This document shows positions 1 through 9,639 of a DNA stretch of 64,000 nucleotides, in pieces; within the stretch, counting starts at the first letter, position 1; every line of letters starts with the position of its first letter. The stretch lies in the NCBI GenBank assembly GCA_002205965.3, contig NADL03000684.1, positions 1 through 64,000 on the forward strand. The letters are read 5' to 3'. The notes beneath the pieces were generated by a model. The model had not been told where the DNA came from, searched no databases, and worked only from the letters and a program-made list of their open reading frames with translations. The position numbers were made by a program, and so were the translations under genes. This DNA is from Kappaphycus alvarezii. Taxonomy: Eukaryota > Rhodophyta > Florideophyceae > Gigartinales > Solieriaceae.

Positions 1-77
1 ATAGATTTTCCCCTTTTGAGGGCCGCTAGCCCCCCTTTCTGCTTGGTAAAGTCTTCTTCTTCTTTTCTTCAGTGAAG

Positions 78-731
78 ATGGCTGCGACTGAGTCGACTCG
101 GCTCTCACTTTTTCTGCATTTTACTATTGTTGGCGATAGAGCTGTGCGCGTAGGAAATTCGGCATGGATTCGTTATTTGAGCAAATGTAATCCAAGCGCC
201 GGGCGGATGAACTCCCATCTCGAAGTAATAGACAGCATCAACTTGGCATGACCGGTTTAGGTGATCTTTTGGGTGAGGAACAGGAAAGTGGCCGAGGAGA
301 TGACTGCGCAAGTGCAGAGGATGAAAGAAGTAAGCTTGGCCTTCGACGCAAACTGCGCCTCCCGTTGCCAGCACAGATTGGTGCGAAAAAACTCTTATGA
401 GTATTTCATGCTGCTGGTCGCGTTGTCAAATGTGTGTGTCCCGACGCCGAGTATGGATGGGACGATGCTTGCCTGAGTTTTGCAGGGCACTAGGACACTT
501 GATGACGCCGCTTGTAGCACATCTCCTTGGTGATATGTATGGCATGCTTGTCTACCTGTCAAAATCCGAGTCAAGCGATTCGGAGAATCTGATCGGCCTG
601 AGGCGCAGCGCTTTTAATCTGGATGCCACGGACATCACTCCTCCAGTAGTGGTTGACCGTACGTGGGATGGAGGGTTATTGGAACAGAGCCAGTTGCCCT
701 AAGAACTGCTAACAAACCTGAAGGAGGATGA
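78..731 (+). pseudogene. Frameshifted copy of the repeat-borne ORF at 7858-8514
   Basis: The same start context (GTGAAGATGGCTGCG) and the same end are present as in the intact copy. At least five one-base indels break the frame: near 250, 289, 331, 387 and 468. Almost no substitutions accompany them in this stretch. I do not recognise the protein. The lesion pattern fits either a dead copy or low-quality sequence at the window edge. Confidence 0.75.
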
Positions 732-1855
732 CGCAGCGTAGGCAACAGTCTGTCCCAGGGAAGAGGTGCAATGATATAGGAACCCAAAGAAATCAAGCCG
801 GGACCAACTAGAGAACGCGTATCGTTAGAAAATCTCCGAGAAAATCTTGTATTCACTCCAATTGCGAGGCGAGGAAGATAGAGCGTACCAAGTACGGGGT
901 TAGGAAGAAGAGATGATTTTGGTTTCCTTGCTTAGCTTTTTGAGATAGAGAAGACACACCAGACACTGCTTGATGAAACGATTGAAATGCTTCGGCAGGA
1001 GCAAGCTAGGTTGGCCGCGGAAACCAGCCCAAGGCCAGAGACGATGAATCATTATCAAAATAGCTCTTGCGGTATAGCTACCTCTCCTTCCATCATTTAT
1101 TCAGCGATGGTTCTGGTTGCGTTAAATTAGCCTTGCAAATAGAATCACTGGTAAATCCTTGGTTGTCGAGACGTTTGTCAGGGGGCAAAGTGTAGCACTG
1201 TTTAACGCAACGGAACCATGTCAAGTAGGGCAAAGAAGTCCGTGCCTATCTTGTTGAAGTTCACCCTTGCTACAATAGCAGTAGTTGGTCAGATCAAGTT
1301 TTGTTCATGGAACAGTCATGAGGTAAATACTATAATAATACGGAAGCCAAGATATTCCGAACAAAGCAGTAGGGATAGCAAACGCGGAAACCTAGGGTGC
1401 CCACGACGGTTGACTGCTTATTAAGTACTGTAGAATGGCGTATACAATAAACCGTGGTAACACGCTGGTTCACGTTGCAATCGGATATACCTTCCAAGAG
1501 TAAAACACCCAAACGTTCCCCATTTTGACGTTGCAAGTGGTTTGAGCCATTTTTGAGGATAGGAAGCTTATGCTATCACGTAGACAATCCATCTGCCGCA
1601 CTTCTATTGATGTTATGCCATATTCGTAGCTAATTGGCACAGCGTCCCAGTGTTATCATGCTGTAAGGATTGGCGTCGTCATTGCAAGAAATCTTCGATG
1701 CTGTCGTATCTACGACTGCATTCCTTTTCAGAAGAAAGATACACAAGGATTCGCCCGATGATAGAGAACCCTCCTTGACAAGCGAGGCTTTATCTCTAGG
1801 TGTATTGGAGTAGAGAGCACAATAGGGGGAAGCAATTGGGGTGCTTTACTGATTA
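732..1855. other. Non-coding part of repeat copy 1
   Basis: I find no convincing gene. The stretch is shared with 8515-9630 of copy 2. Small ORFs here start at non-ATG codons or differ between the two copies. Confidence 0.5.
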
Positions 1856-1859
1856 GGGA

Positions 1860-2235
1860 TGCAGGACGGCTATTTTCCGAAGACTAGGGGGACAGGTCTT
1901 TGTAACGGAGAGTCTGGGATGAGGCCAGATCATGAGGTACTACCTCACAGGGCTGGTGTGAGGCCAGCCGTAAGGCATGCTGCGTTGGACGAAACCGTCG
2001 CCGCCGCGTGTCTTTGCACAAGACATATCGCACCCGCCCGAAGGTCTCCATGGCTCGTGTGGCGAACGTGCCTAGCCACGTCTGTGAGCACTGCGAATGC
2101 GTCCGGGTGCCACCCGCCAAGAGTGGATATCGGCACTGGGATCAGTAGGGACCTGGCATGCGTGGTGATGAAGTCTTGGTACCCTCCTGAACTTTGACGC
2201 TTTCCGGCGTTGAGAGATGTTAAGGGGTTGAAGCA
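1860..2235 (-). pseudogene. Non-LTR retrotransposon C-terminal relic, copy 1
   Basis: Read on the minus strand, this encodes a tail with STLGGWHPDA followed by an alanine-rich stretch with QRHAAATVSSNAACL. The same tail follows the endonuclease-like part of the reverse-transcriptase relic at 28317-30150 (LGGWHPSA then RHAARLVQNNASCL). It is therefore the extreme C-terminus of a retrotransposon polyprotein. Its 9640-10020 counterpart in copy 2 differs by small indels. Confidence 0.6.
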
Positions 2236-2431
2236 ATGGGCCCTTGTGCTGGATGGAGCAAGGATTTGACGGATGTAACGTCGAAAGAGTACAATAGTCA
2301 TGGCAATATTGGCACCGCTGTTCATTAATTGAGACAAATAATTCGAACGCCAGCAATACACGAGGATGTCGCTGTTATCGCCAGAAGCGCATCCAATGAA
2401 TTTGCGCCACGTCACAACATACTTCAGCCGG

Positions 2432-2582
2432 TGAACACTAACCCCGGAGTGAGCCGAAAGCCCTGCCTCACCTCCGACTCTCGCCCACCGCTTTCCTCAC
2501 ACCGCTAACAACCCCCCAGCATACCCAACACTTCATTCTTCATCCTTTTTCACCGCAGTCTAGCGCTATCCTCCACGTCACG
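2432..2582 (+). promoter_or_regulatory. Short 5' region of the SAC3-like gene
   Basis: This is the 150-base gap between repeat copy 1 and the first ATG of the SAC3-like gene. It is C/T-rich on the coding strand, as is the leader of the coiled-coil gene at 54102. It ends in a pyrimidine run plus CAG at about 2558, which could be a splice acceptor, but no donor is evident. I see no clear TATA box. Confidence 0.3.
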
Positions 2583-3664
2583 ATGCAAACCCTTCGGTAA
2601 CCGCCCTGCGCACAACTCCGGCTCTGGCTACCGCTCTGGCCCATACGACTCAACTCCCAGAGATCCCTTCGCTACACTCAATGATCCCTTTCGCAAAACT
2701 CTGCCAGTGCCCCGGCAGATCCGTTTGCACCTTTGCCCTCCTCTGCTCCAAACTCTAACCCCTTTGGTAAACCTTCTGCCAACTCGCCGTTTCGTTCCCG
2801 TCGTCCCCTTCATTTGCCCCGGACCCGTTTTCACCGGCTGACAACTCTTTTCCACAACGCCATGAAACCTCTTTCACACGCGACCCATTCGCCTCACAAA
2901 ATACTACCCCACCTCCCAATACCAGGGGGAATCCTTTCAATACTGCTCCGAGAGATCCGTTCAACCGCTCCCCACTCCGTTATGGCACGTCGCGTCATGA
3001 TCCCTTCAACAAGTCCACACAAGATGATGCCTTTGCGGGCACCGCCAAGGATCCCTTTGCACCAGCCTCTAGTCAAACCTGGAACACTCGCAATCATTTT
3101 CCCGCAGGTTCCTCTTCAAACGCCGGTGCCAGTGACTTTGGCAACCCTGCCACACACAATGATCCGTTTGCACCACCCGCATCGAATTCTCGTGCTGCTC
3201 CTGGCGATCGCCCGCCGAGGGTGTTGGCCAAGGCTGTTCTGGTGCGAAGTGTGCCGCCACTGTTGTTTTCAGAGGGCGTGATTATGAAACATTTCGGCGC
3301 AATTCCAGGTGTCACGCCCTTGAGAGTGACCATGAGAGGCTCATTGGGGGGACCGGACAGCCGACGTGCCGCCATGGTGTCGTTTGCCACCCCGCAAGAG
3401 GCGTCCATTGCTATGACGAAGGGGCGCAATTTTGAAGGCGAGCAGTTGACAATGTCGTATTTCAGGGGCACATCTACCGGTGGCGATCGCATGGAGACGC
3501 AGAGGGCACCCCCGCAACCGGTACCTGAATCGAGGGGGTTGCTGTTTTCATATGTTCCGGTCGAAATATTTTCGGAGGATGCGGTAAGACACTTGTTTAA
3601 CAGTATTTCCCGGAATTCAGTGGTATCCGTCAGCATCCGTTCGAGACCGCATCGCGGGGGGTGA
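2583..3664 (+). CDS. 5' part of SAC3/GANP-like gene: (D/N)PF-repeat tail, RRM1 and half of RRM2 (frame broken)
   Basis: This region encodes the N-terminus of the protein that continues at 3661. From about 2587 to 3190 it has some eleven short DPF or NPF motifs in a Ser/Pro/Asn-rich background, spread over three frames that change near 2586, 2705 and 2790. From 2792 to 3663 the frame is open. It carries one RNA-recognition motif (RNP2-like AVLVRSVP, RNP1-like AAMVSFAT) and the first half of a second (LLFSYVP). The frame stops at TGA 3662-3664, right after a run of six G at 3656-3661. One more G would join it to the downstream ORF exactly inside RNP1 of the second RRM. Human GANP/MCM3AP has the same order: a disordered FG-type tail, an RRM, then Sac3. 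Whether the breaks are real or sequencing slips cannot be decided here. The repeated-motif tail is probably a nuclear-pore or protein-binding segment (inference). Confidence 0.72.
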
Positions 3665-6600
3665 AAAGGACGGCGATTGTTACATTGGAACATGTTGAGG
3701 CGGCTAGAACAGCTTTGCACAATTTGCCGCTTTTCAATGGAGAAAAGTTGCAGGTTAGCTACAGGACGAGGCCCCCTCATGCCGATGGTCAAATTAATGA
3801 TGCTGGAGTGGGCGTGAATTCGAGCTGGAATGACGGTGGCCAAGGAGCGAGATGGCAAGCTCAGTTGCCAATGCCTGAATCTCACTCGATGAATGATGCC
3901 CCAGTAGATACTGATCAGGTCCCGTTTGAGGTGCATGAGGAGGGAATGGGTGAAGGTCGAAATGGGAACATTCATGCCGCGTCGCACGCGGAGAGAGAAA
4001 ACAGGAGAGACAGGCCTGCAAGAGGGGTGAGAGGGTGGGAAAGTAATGGCGGGAGGGGTGGCCGAGGGACAGCTGAGGAGAAAAGGTTGTCTGAAATCGA
4101 GCGACTGAAGGAGGACATTGCTGACAAGGAGAGGGAACCCCAGTGGAGGCTGACTGCCAAATCCGACAGGAACAATAGGAACAACAGGAACATGCGCTCT
4201 GAGTCTGGACGGAGACAGCCTCCTCAACCGAGAATATCTGAGGATCTGGCCAGGAGCCGAGCCTCAAAAAGAGTAGTTCGAAAACCCACCGACACTGGTG
4301 AAGGCTGGCGAAAGAGCGAAAAAATTGACATTAAGGATGCGGTTCAACTTGTTGGGACATGTCAGACCATGTGCCCCGCCCAGGAGATAGGGGAACGCAT
4401 CCTACAGCGTGATATATCAGTCTTTGAAACTGAAAGTGGAAAAGGAAGCGATCCTGATCCCGCAAAAGCAGTGAAGAAGTATCGCCGCTCTGCAGCCATT
4501 AGCGAGGGGCCTGCACCCGAGGATATACGTCCCCGGCCCGTTTTGTTGAAAACGATGGAACACCTCAAGGCTGTGTGTGACACAGAAGGGGAGTCATTCA
4601 CGGAAATTCACAAGTTCGTGCGCGACAGAACCCGTTCTTTACGGCAAGACTTCACATATCAAGGTGTGCGTGACGATACTTGCATCAAGGTTCACGAGGA
4701 AAGTGTGCGATTTCATATCCTTTCAGAGCATCGGTTGGCAGGCAGTGATCCGGCGGTGTTCTCCTCGAAGCAGAATCTAGAGCAGCTAGATAAGTGCCTA
4801 ATATCGCTGCGGGAAATGTACGACTTGCGTCGTGAAGAGAATTTACCGACCTTCCCCAACGAACCGGAAATGCAGGCTTACTACCTTCTCTTGCAAATGT
4901 CTGGACCGCAAACTTGTGTCCGATTGCTCAAGGGATTCAGCCCAGATGTTCGAAACAGTCTTCCAATTCAGTTGGCTCTGCAAGTCGTGAAGTCATGTTC
5001 TCGTTCGTTTTGGGACTACATAGGATTCTTCAAGTGTCTGCGTGCAGCACCGTACTCATTAGCATGTATGATGTACACAAGATCCCATCACATTCGATGC
5101 CAAGCTTTAAGGATCATTCATTCAAGTCATGGCGCGAGAGACATTATTAATGTCTCGAAACTAACAGAGAAGCTATGCTTCGATGGGGATGAGGAGACGG
5201 TTAAGTTTTGTTCGATAGCAGGCCTCGGTATTAGACATGTAGAATCAAGAGGGGCAGATGCACCTGTCAAGGCGGTGTCAATGACATCTAGACTTGACCC
5301 AGACAAATGGGATGAATTGTTTCCCAAAGGACCAAGCGCCCTCGTTGAAAAAAAGTCGGGACGGTGCAAACCCTCCGAACTCATTGCTGGCTCGTTGAAT
5401 GATATCTATAACTTGACGTCCCTACCACATAATTGTTTTCCTCGTGTCCGTGCCTATGCCACGGGGAGACATGTGCAGCAGCACAATCCCAATCTTCAGC
5501 AGGAAACACCAAGATCGTCAACTCTGGCTCCACCTCCCGCAAGTTTGGCTCTTGTCAAACCAATGGCAAAGGCTCTTTCCAAGAAAACTCCGACACCTGT
5601 CAAAGAGGGCCTCACTGCAAATCTCTCTGCCTCGTCAATCCTCAGTCAGGTCGGCTCTGCGCCTTCAAATATTAGCCAAGGGAACAAGGAAGTATTGGAA
5701 GCTGAAAAGCCTGGCCCCAGTTCTTCGAATGGAGAGCATGTGAATCTGATCTTTTTGGCTGCCTCGCAACCATCGCTTGAGTCTTTTACAGGTCAAGCTG
5801 CAAGTTGGAATCCGACGACCCCTGGAGCTGACCCGAATGAATCTGCACTGCAACAAAGAAGAGATCTAGAACAGGCTCCCCAAATACCAGGGGCGACTAA
5901 CAATTCTAAAGATTTAGGAACGACGGAGGACAAAAGCAAGCGGGTATCCCCTGGATTGGCGATTAGTGAATCGGAAAATTTTCAGTCCAGCCAGCCTCTT
6001 GCTAATATCTTTGCCAGCACTGTTCCAATGCGATTGCATGGTATGCCATCCGCAAACCTTGGCCATAGTAAATTATCCACGCAGCCGGATAATTCTGCTT
6101 TGGAGGAATGCAAAAGGGCTAAGGCAGAAGCGGATAGAAAAGCAAAGCTTCAGGCGGAAATGGCAGAAAAAGCAGCACGAGAAGAAGAGCAACAGCGGCG
6201 TCTAAAGAAGGAAGAAGAAGTTCGGAAATCGTTCTGCATGGAACGTGAGAGGAAAATCGCAGAGGCACGTGCTCAACTTATGAAGGAGAAGGAAGCCGTA
6301 GCGGCTCATGGGCCTTTTATAAAGCTTGTCAGGGAAGTTTTAAGGGAAACGGAGAGCATGAGACGCAGACTTGAAAGGGTTGAGCAGCGTTCCACATCGA
6401 TATCTAAGGAAATTGCGGTAAGATGCCTCTCGACATTCTCCGATACAATCATGGATGAATGCCGACAAGCGCAGACAACCATGGAGGTGGTGTCATCTGA
6501 GATTGGAACGCATTTTTCAAAGCTGAACGATTGCGATCCCGAGACTGAAGCTACGCAGGAGCTAAAGAAGAATGTAAGCAATGAACTTGACAAGCTAATT

Positions 6601-7521
6601 GAGTTTGGGAGAAAAGTCTGGAAAAAGGTCTGGGAAATAAAGGGAGTGATAATTGCAACCGCGAAGAATTTCCCGCAACGCAAGCCCCCAAAATCGGACG
6701 GAGGTGGAGGGTCGTTAAAAAGAAAGGTCAGCGAGGCGCGGCTGCATGCGAAATCCGGAGAGGAAGATGGAACGACACATGGCGACCGTTTAGAAGAGGC
6801 CGAAAATGGCTCAGAAGTAAAGAGGATACGGGCAGAGCCAGACATTCCTTTCCCCAAACATGTTACATCTGTGATGAAAGACCATAGGGTTATCCGGATG
6901 CAAATTGCAGTTATACGGCAGACGGCCGGCGATTCGCATCTTGCAAGAGGAACCCAGGACTGGGTATGGAGGCAATTCCGTTCCAATTCTTTCGGAGAAA
7001 CCGTCAGTGTGTGTACGGAGTCACCAGGACAGATACCTTGTTTTCTGAGTGTCCGCAGGTTCGATGGTACAAGGGTTCCGCCAACCGCCAACGTGATCAT
7101 TTGCAGTCTGGATTTGTCGTCGTGCACACAATTTGAAAGACAATGCGAATGGATCAAAAACTCGCTTGCAGGTCAGGATCAATCGAAATTATCCGAAAAG
7201 AAGATTTTGCCAGTGATGATCCTGCTGCTCTGCTTTGATTCAAGCGCGGAGGTCAGTACTGAATATACTGTTCGGCCGCAAGAGGCTAAGGCGTTCGGAG
7301 AGGGCCTAGCTCATCAAGAACTGGTCGCTAGATCTGTCCCAGTACACATTCCCACTAAGACTGCACGATCCGGCCATTTGAGTGAACAACTCCGCGCTGC
7401 GCTAAAAGCTTCAGTTCTCTCCCGTCCCGCAGGGCTACGACGTCACTGTCATCAGCCCCCACTCCGCTCCATACGCCCAACAGCGGATTCGAACGCCCCT
7501 CGCTGCCCTTACTGCATCTGA
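3661..7521 (+). CDS. SAC3: SAC3/GANP-family mRNA export factor (TREX-2 scaffold)
   Basis: A single open frame of 1286 codons. It begins inside RRM2 (TAIVTLEHVEAARTAL at its start), so the true start lies upstream. The Sac3 domain covers about residues 221-480: LVGTCQTMCPAQE, then KKYRRSAA, RPRPVLLKTMEHL, RDRTRSLRQDFTYQ, VRFHILSEHRL and EPEMQAYYLLLQM. These are hallmark blocks of Sac3/GANP, the scaffold that holds Thp1/PCID2, Sem1 and centrin and couples transcription to mRNA export at the nuclear pore. A low-complexity linker follows. Then comes a charged coiled coil at about residues 813-905, a basic patch (SLKRKVSEARLHAK, near 1018) that could be a nuclear signal, and a folded-looking region at about 1060-1230 whose family I cannot name. 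The last 32 or so residues, from about base 7425, are not SAC3. They are an out-of-frame reading of a retrotransposon fragment, so the natural C-terminus is replaced. No intron is needed. Confidence 0.9.
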   Translation: MKRTAIVTLEHVEAARTALHNLPLFNGEKLQVSYRTRPPHADGQINDAGVGVNSSWNDGGQGARWQAQLPMPESHSMNDAPVDTDQVPFEVHEEGMGEGRNGNIHAASHAERENRRDRPARGVRGWESNGGRGGRGTAEEKRLSEIERLKEDIADKEREPQWRLTAKSDRNNRNNRNMRSESGRRQPPQPRISEDLARSRASKRVVRKPTDTGEGWRKSEKIDIKDAVQLVGTCQTMCPAQEIGERILQRDISVFETESGKGSDPDPAKAVKKYRRSAAISEGPAPEDIRPRPVLLKTMEHLKAVCDTEGESFTEIHKFVRDRTRSLRQDFTYQGVRDDTCIKVHEESVRFHILSEHRLAGSDPAVFSSKQNLEQLDKCLISLREMYDLRREENLPTFPNEPEMQAYYLLLQMSGPQTCVRLLKGFSPDVRNSLPIQLALQVVKSCSRSFWDYIGFFKCLRAAPYSLACMMYTRSHHIRCQALRIIHSSHGARDIINVSKLTEKLCFDGDEETVKFCSIAGLGIRHVESRGADAPVKAVSMTSRLDPDKWDELFPKGPSALVEKKSGRCKPSELIAGSLNDIYNLTSLPHNCFPRVRAYATGRHVQQHNPNLQQETPRSSTLAPPPASLALVKPMAKALSKKTPTPVKEGLTANLSASSILSQVGSAPSNISQGNKEVLEAEKPGPSSSNGEHVNLIFLAASQPSLESFTGQAASWNPTTPGADPNESALQQRRDLEQAPQIPGATNNSKDLGTTEDKSKRVSPGLAISESENFQSSQPLANIFASTVPMRLHGMPSANLGHSKLSTQPDNSALEECKRAKAEADRKAKLQAEMAEKAAREEEQQRRLKKEEEVRKSFCMERERKIAEARAQLMKEKEAVAAHGPFIKLVREVLRETESMRRRLERVEQRSTSISKEIAVRCLSTFSDTIMDECRQAQTTMEVVSSEIGTHFSKLNDCDPETEATQELKKNVSNELDKLIEFGRKVWKKVWEIKGVIIATAKNFPQRKPPKSDGGGGSLKRKVSEARLHAKSGEEDGTTHGDRLEEAENGSEVKRIRAEPDIPFPKHVTSVMKDHRVIRMQIAVIRQTAGDSHLARGTQDWVWRQFRSNSFGETVSVCTESPGQIPCFLSVRRFDGTRVPPTANVIICSLDLSSCTQFERQCEWIKNSLAGQDQSKLSEKKILPVMILLLCFDSSAEVSTEYTVRPQEAKAFGEGLAHQELVARSVPVHIPTKTARSGHLSEQLRAALKASVLSRPAGLRRHCHQPPLRSIRPTADSNAPRCPYCI

Positions 7522-7783
7522 GCGCGCGAAATCTCTCCGCTATGGCCACCTCTGCGCCGAACTACGTATCGACTTCCACCCGATGGCTTTCGATATATAC
7601 GGGTCTGCCGGTCCCGGTGCCGAACGAGGTCTGTCCAGAATTGCTGAGTACATCGCACTACGTAAAGGCAGTAGTCCTGCCTTCGAGCGCGATCGCTTGT
7701 TCACGATTATCAGTTCGCTCGTACAACAACGAACTTCTGTCGCGATCAACCGACGACTACTCGACCGTTCCTGGCTCGGATAG
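7425..7783 (+). pseudogene. 5'-truncated non-LTR retrotransposon C-terminal relic
   Basis: In the plus frame ending at TAG 7781-7783, the translation starts GYDVTVISPHSAPY and continues through FDIYGSAGPGAERGL and RKGSSP to DRSWLG and a stop. DVTV is the last strand of the restriction-endonuclease-like domain of some non-LTR retrotransposons, and DIYG plus GSSP belong to the tail behind it. Related tails occur at 10063-10410, 16260-17370 and 25790-26322. The element joins the SAC3 gene at about 7425 and supplies the stop codon that now ends the SAC3 reading frame. Confidence 0.72.
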
Positions 7784-7857
7784 ATTTTCCCTTTTGAGGG
7801 CCGCTAGCCCCCCTTTTCTGCTTGGTAAAGTCTTCTTCTTCTTCTTCTTCAGTGAAG

Positions 7858-8514
7858 ATGGCTGCGACTGAGTCGACTCGGCTCTCACTTTTTCTGCATT
7901 TTACTATTGTTGGCGATAGAGCTGTGCGCGTAGGAAATTCGGCATGGATTCGTTATTTGAGCAAATGTAATCCAAGCGCCGGGCGGATGAACTCCCATCT
8001 CGAAGTAATAGACAGCATCAACTTGGCATGGACCGGTTTAGGTGATCTTTTGGGTGAGGAACAGGAAAGATGGCCCGAGGAGATGACTGCGCAAGTGCAG
8101 AGGATGAAAGAAGTAAGGCTTGGCCTTCGACGCAAACTGCGCCTCCCGTTGCCAGCACAGATTGGTGCGAAAAACTCTTATGAGTATTTCATGCTGCTGG
8201 TCGCGTTGTCAAATGTGTGTGTCCCGACGCCGAGTATGGATGGGACGATGCTGCCTGAGTTTTGCAGGGCACTAGGACACTTGATGACGCCGCTTGTAGC
8301 ACATCTCCTTGGTGATATGTATGGCATGCTTGTCTACCTGTCAAAATCCGAGTCAAGCGATTCGGAGAATCTGATCGGCCTGAGGCGCAGCGCTTTTCAT
8401 CTGGATGCCACGGACATCACTCCTCCAGTAGTGGTTGACCGTACGTGGGATGGGAGGGTGATTGGAACAGAGCCAGTTGCCCTAAGAACTGCTAACAAAC
8501 CTGAAGGAGGATGA
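7858..8514 (+). CDS. Hypothetical protein of 218 aa carried on the large repeat
   Basis: The start is the ATG in GTGAAGATGGCTGCGACTGAG. It follows a pyrimidine-rich leader with a (TTC)n run and CAG, which could be a 3' splice site or simply a leader. The frame stays open to TGA 8512-8514. The protein has a basic, hydrophobic N-terminus, a segment rich in Met/Gln/Arg (near 8080-8130), a hydrophobic stretch around YEYFMLLVALSNVC and LMTPLVAHLLGDMYGMLVYL, and a polar C-terminus. I do not recognise a family. Its position inside a duplicated repeat next to retrotransposon relics suggests an element-encoded protein, possibly a structural or gag-like one, but nothing in the sequence proves that. The copy at 78-731 is frameshifted. 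Confidence 0.45.
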   Translation: MAATESTRLSLFLHFTIVGDRAVRVGNSAWIRYLSKCNPSAGRMNSHLEVIDSINLAWTGLGDLLGEEQERWPEEMTAQVQRMKEVRLGLRRKLRLPLPAQIGAKNSYEYFMLLVALSNVCVPTPSMDGTMLPEFCRALGHLMTPLVAHLLGDMYGMLVYLSKSESSDSENLIGLRRSAFHLDATDITPPVVVDRTWDGRVIGTEPVALRTANKPEGG

Positions 8515-9635
8515 CGCAGCGTAGGCAACAGTCTGTCCCAGGGAAGAGGTGCAATGATATAGGAACCCAAAGAAATCAAGCCGGGACCAACTAGAGAACG
8601 CGTATCGTTAGAAAATCTCCGAGAAAATCTTGTATTCACTCCAATTGCGAGGCGAGGAAGATAGAGCGTACCAAGTACGGGGTTAGGAAGAAGAGATGAT
8701 TTTGGTTTCCTTGCTTAGCTTTTTGAGATAGAGAAGACACACCAGACACTGCTTGATGAAACGATTGAAATGCTTCGGCAGGAGCAAGCTAGGTTGGCCG
8801 CGGAAACCAGCCCAAGGCCAGAGACTGAATCATTATCAAAATAGCTCTTGCGGTATAGCTACCTCTCCTTCCATCATTTATTCAGCGATGGTTCTGGTTG
8901 CGTTAAATTAGCCTTGCAAATAGAATCACTGGTAAATCCTTGGTTGTCGAGACGTTTGTCAGGGGCAGAAGTGTAGCATTGTTTATACGCAACGGAACCA
9001 TGTCAAGTAGGGCAAAGAAGTCCGTGCCTATCTTGTTGAAGTTCGCCTTGCTACAATAGCAGTAGTTGGTCAGATCAAGTTTGTTCATGGAACAGTCATG
9101 AGGTAAATACTATAATAATACGGAAGCCAAGATATTCCGAACAAAGCAGTAGGGATAGCAAACGCTGGACAACCTAGGGTGCCCACGACGGTTGACTGCT
9201 TATTAAGTACTGTAGAATGGCGTATACAATAAACCGTGGTAACACGCTGGTTCACGTTGCAATCGGATATACCTTCCAAGAGTAAAACACCCAAACGTTC
9301 CCCATTTTGACGTTGCAAGTGGTTTGAGCCATTTTTGAGGATAGGAAGCTTATGCTATCACGTAGACAATCCATCTGCCGCACTTCTATTGATGTTATGC
9401 CATATTCGTAGCTAATTGGCACAGCGTCCCAGTGTTATCATGCTGTAAGGATTGGCGTCGTCATTGCAATAAATCTTCGATGCTGTCGTATCTACGACTG
9501 CATTCCTTTTCAGAAGAAGATACGCAAGGATTCGCCCGATGATAAGAACGCCACGTTGACAAGCGAGGCTTTATCTCTAGGTGTATTGGAGTAGAGAGCA
9601 CAATAGGGGGAAGCAATTGGGGTGCTTTACTGATT
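8515..9635. other. Non-coding part of repeat copy 2
   Basis: I see no gene. The stretch is nearly identical to 732-1855. It contains no obvious terminal repeats, and its short ORFs are not kept in both copies. Confidence 0.5.
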
Positions 9636-9639
9636 AGGG

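Larger units (their letters stand above)
1..2431. repeat. Large direct repeat, copy 1 (degraded)
   Basis: This stretch matches 7780-10569 almost base for base in the same orientation. The match begins at the first base of the window, so the true left edge is not visible. It ends near 2431, where the sequences after ACATACTTCAG diverge. Compared with copy 2 it lacks about 358 bases that copy 2 holds between two ACGGATGT words (10053 and 10411). Only one such word remains here, at about 2270, so the loss fits a deletion between short repeats. Most other differences I noticed in the left third are one-base insertions or deletions. Confidence 0.93.

Noticed and set aside
3094-4227. 377-codon minus-strand ORF opposite the SAC3-like gene
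   Set aside because: It is a shadow of the true plus-strand gene, with Pro/Ser/Arg-rich composition and no domain.
6306-7157. 283-codon minus-strand ORF
   Set aside because: It is antisense to the SAC3 coiled coil and C-terminal region, with no recognisable motif.
7415-7427. Splice acceptor at the end of the SAC3 frame
   Set aside because: It is a pyrimidine run plus CAG, but no matching donor is seen and the frame is open across it. It is mentioned as an alternative in the findings only.
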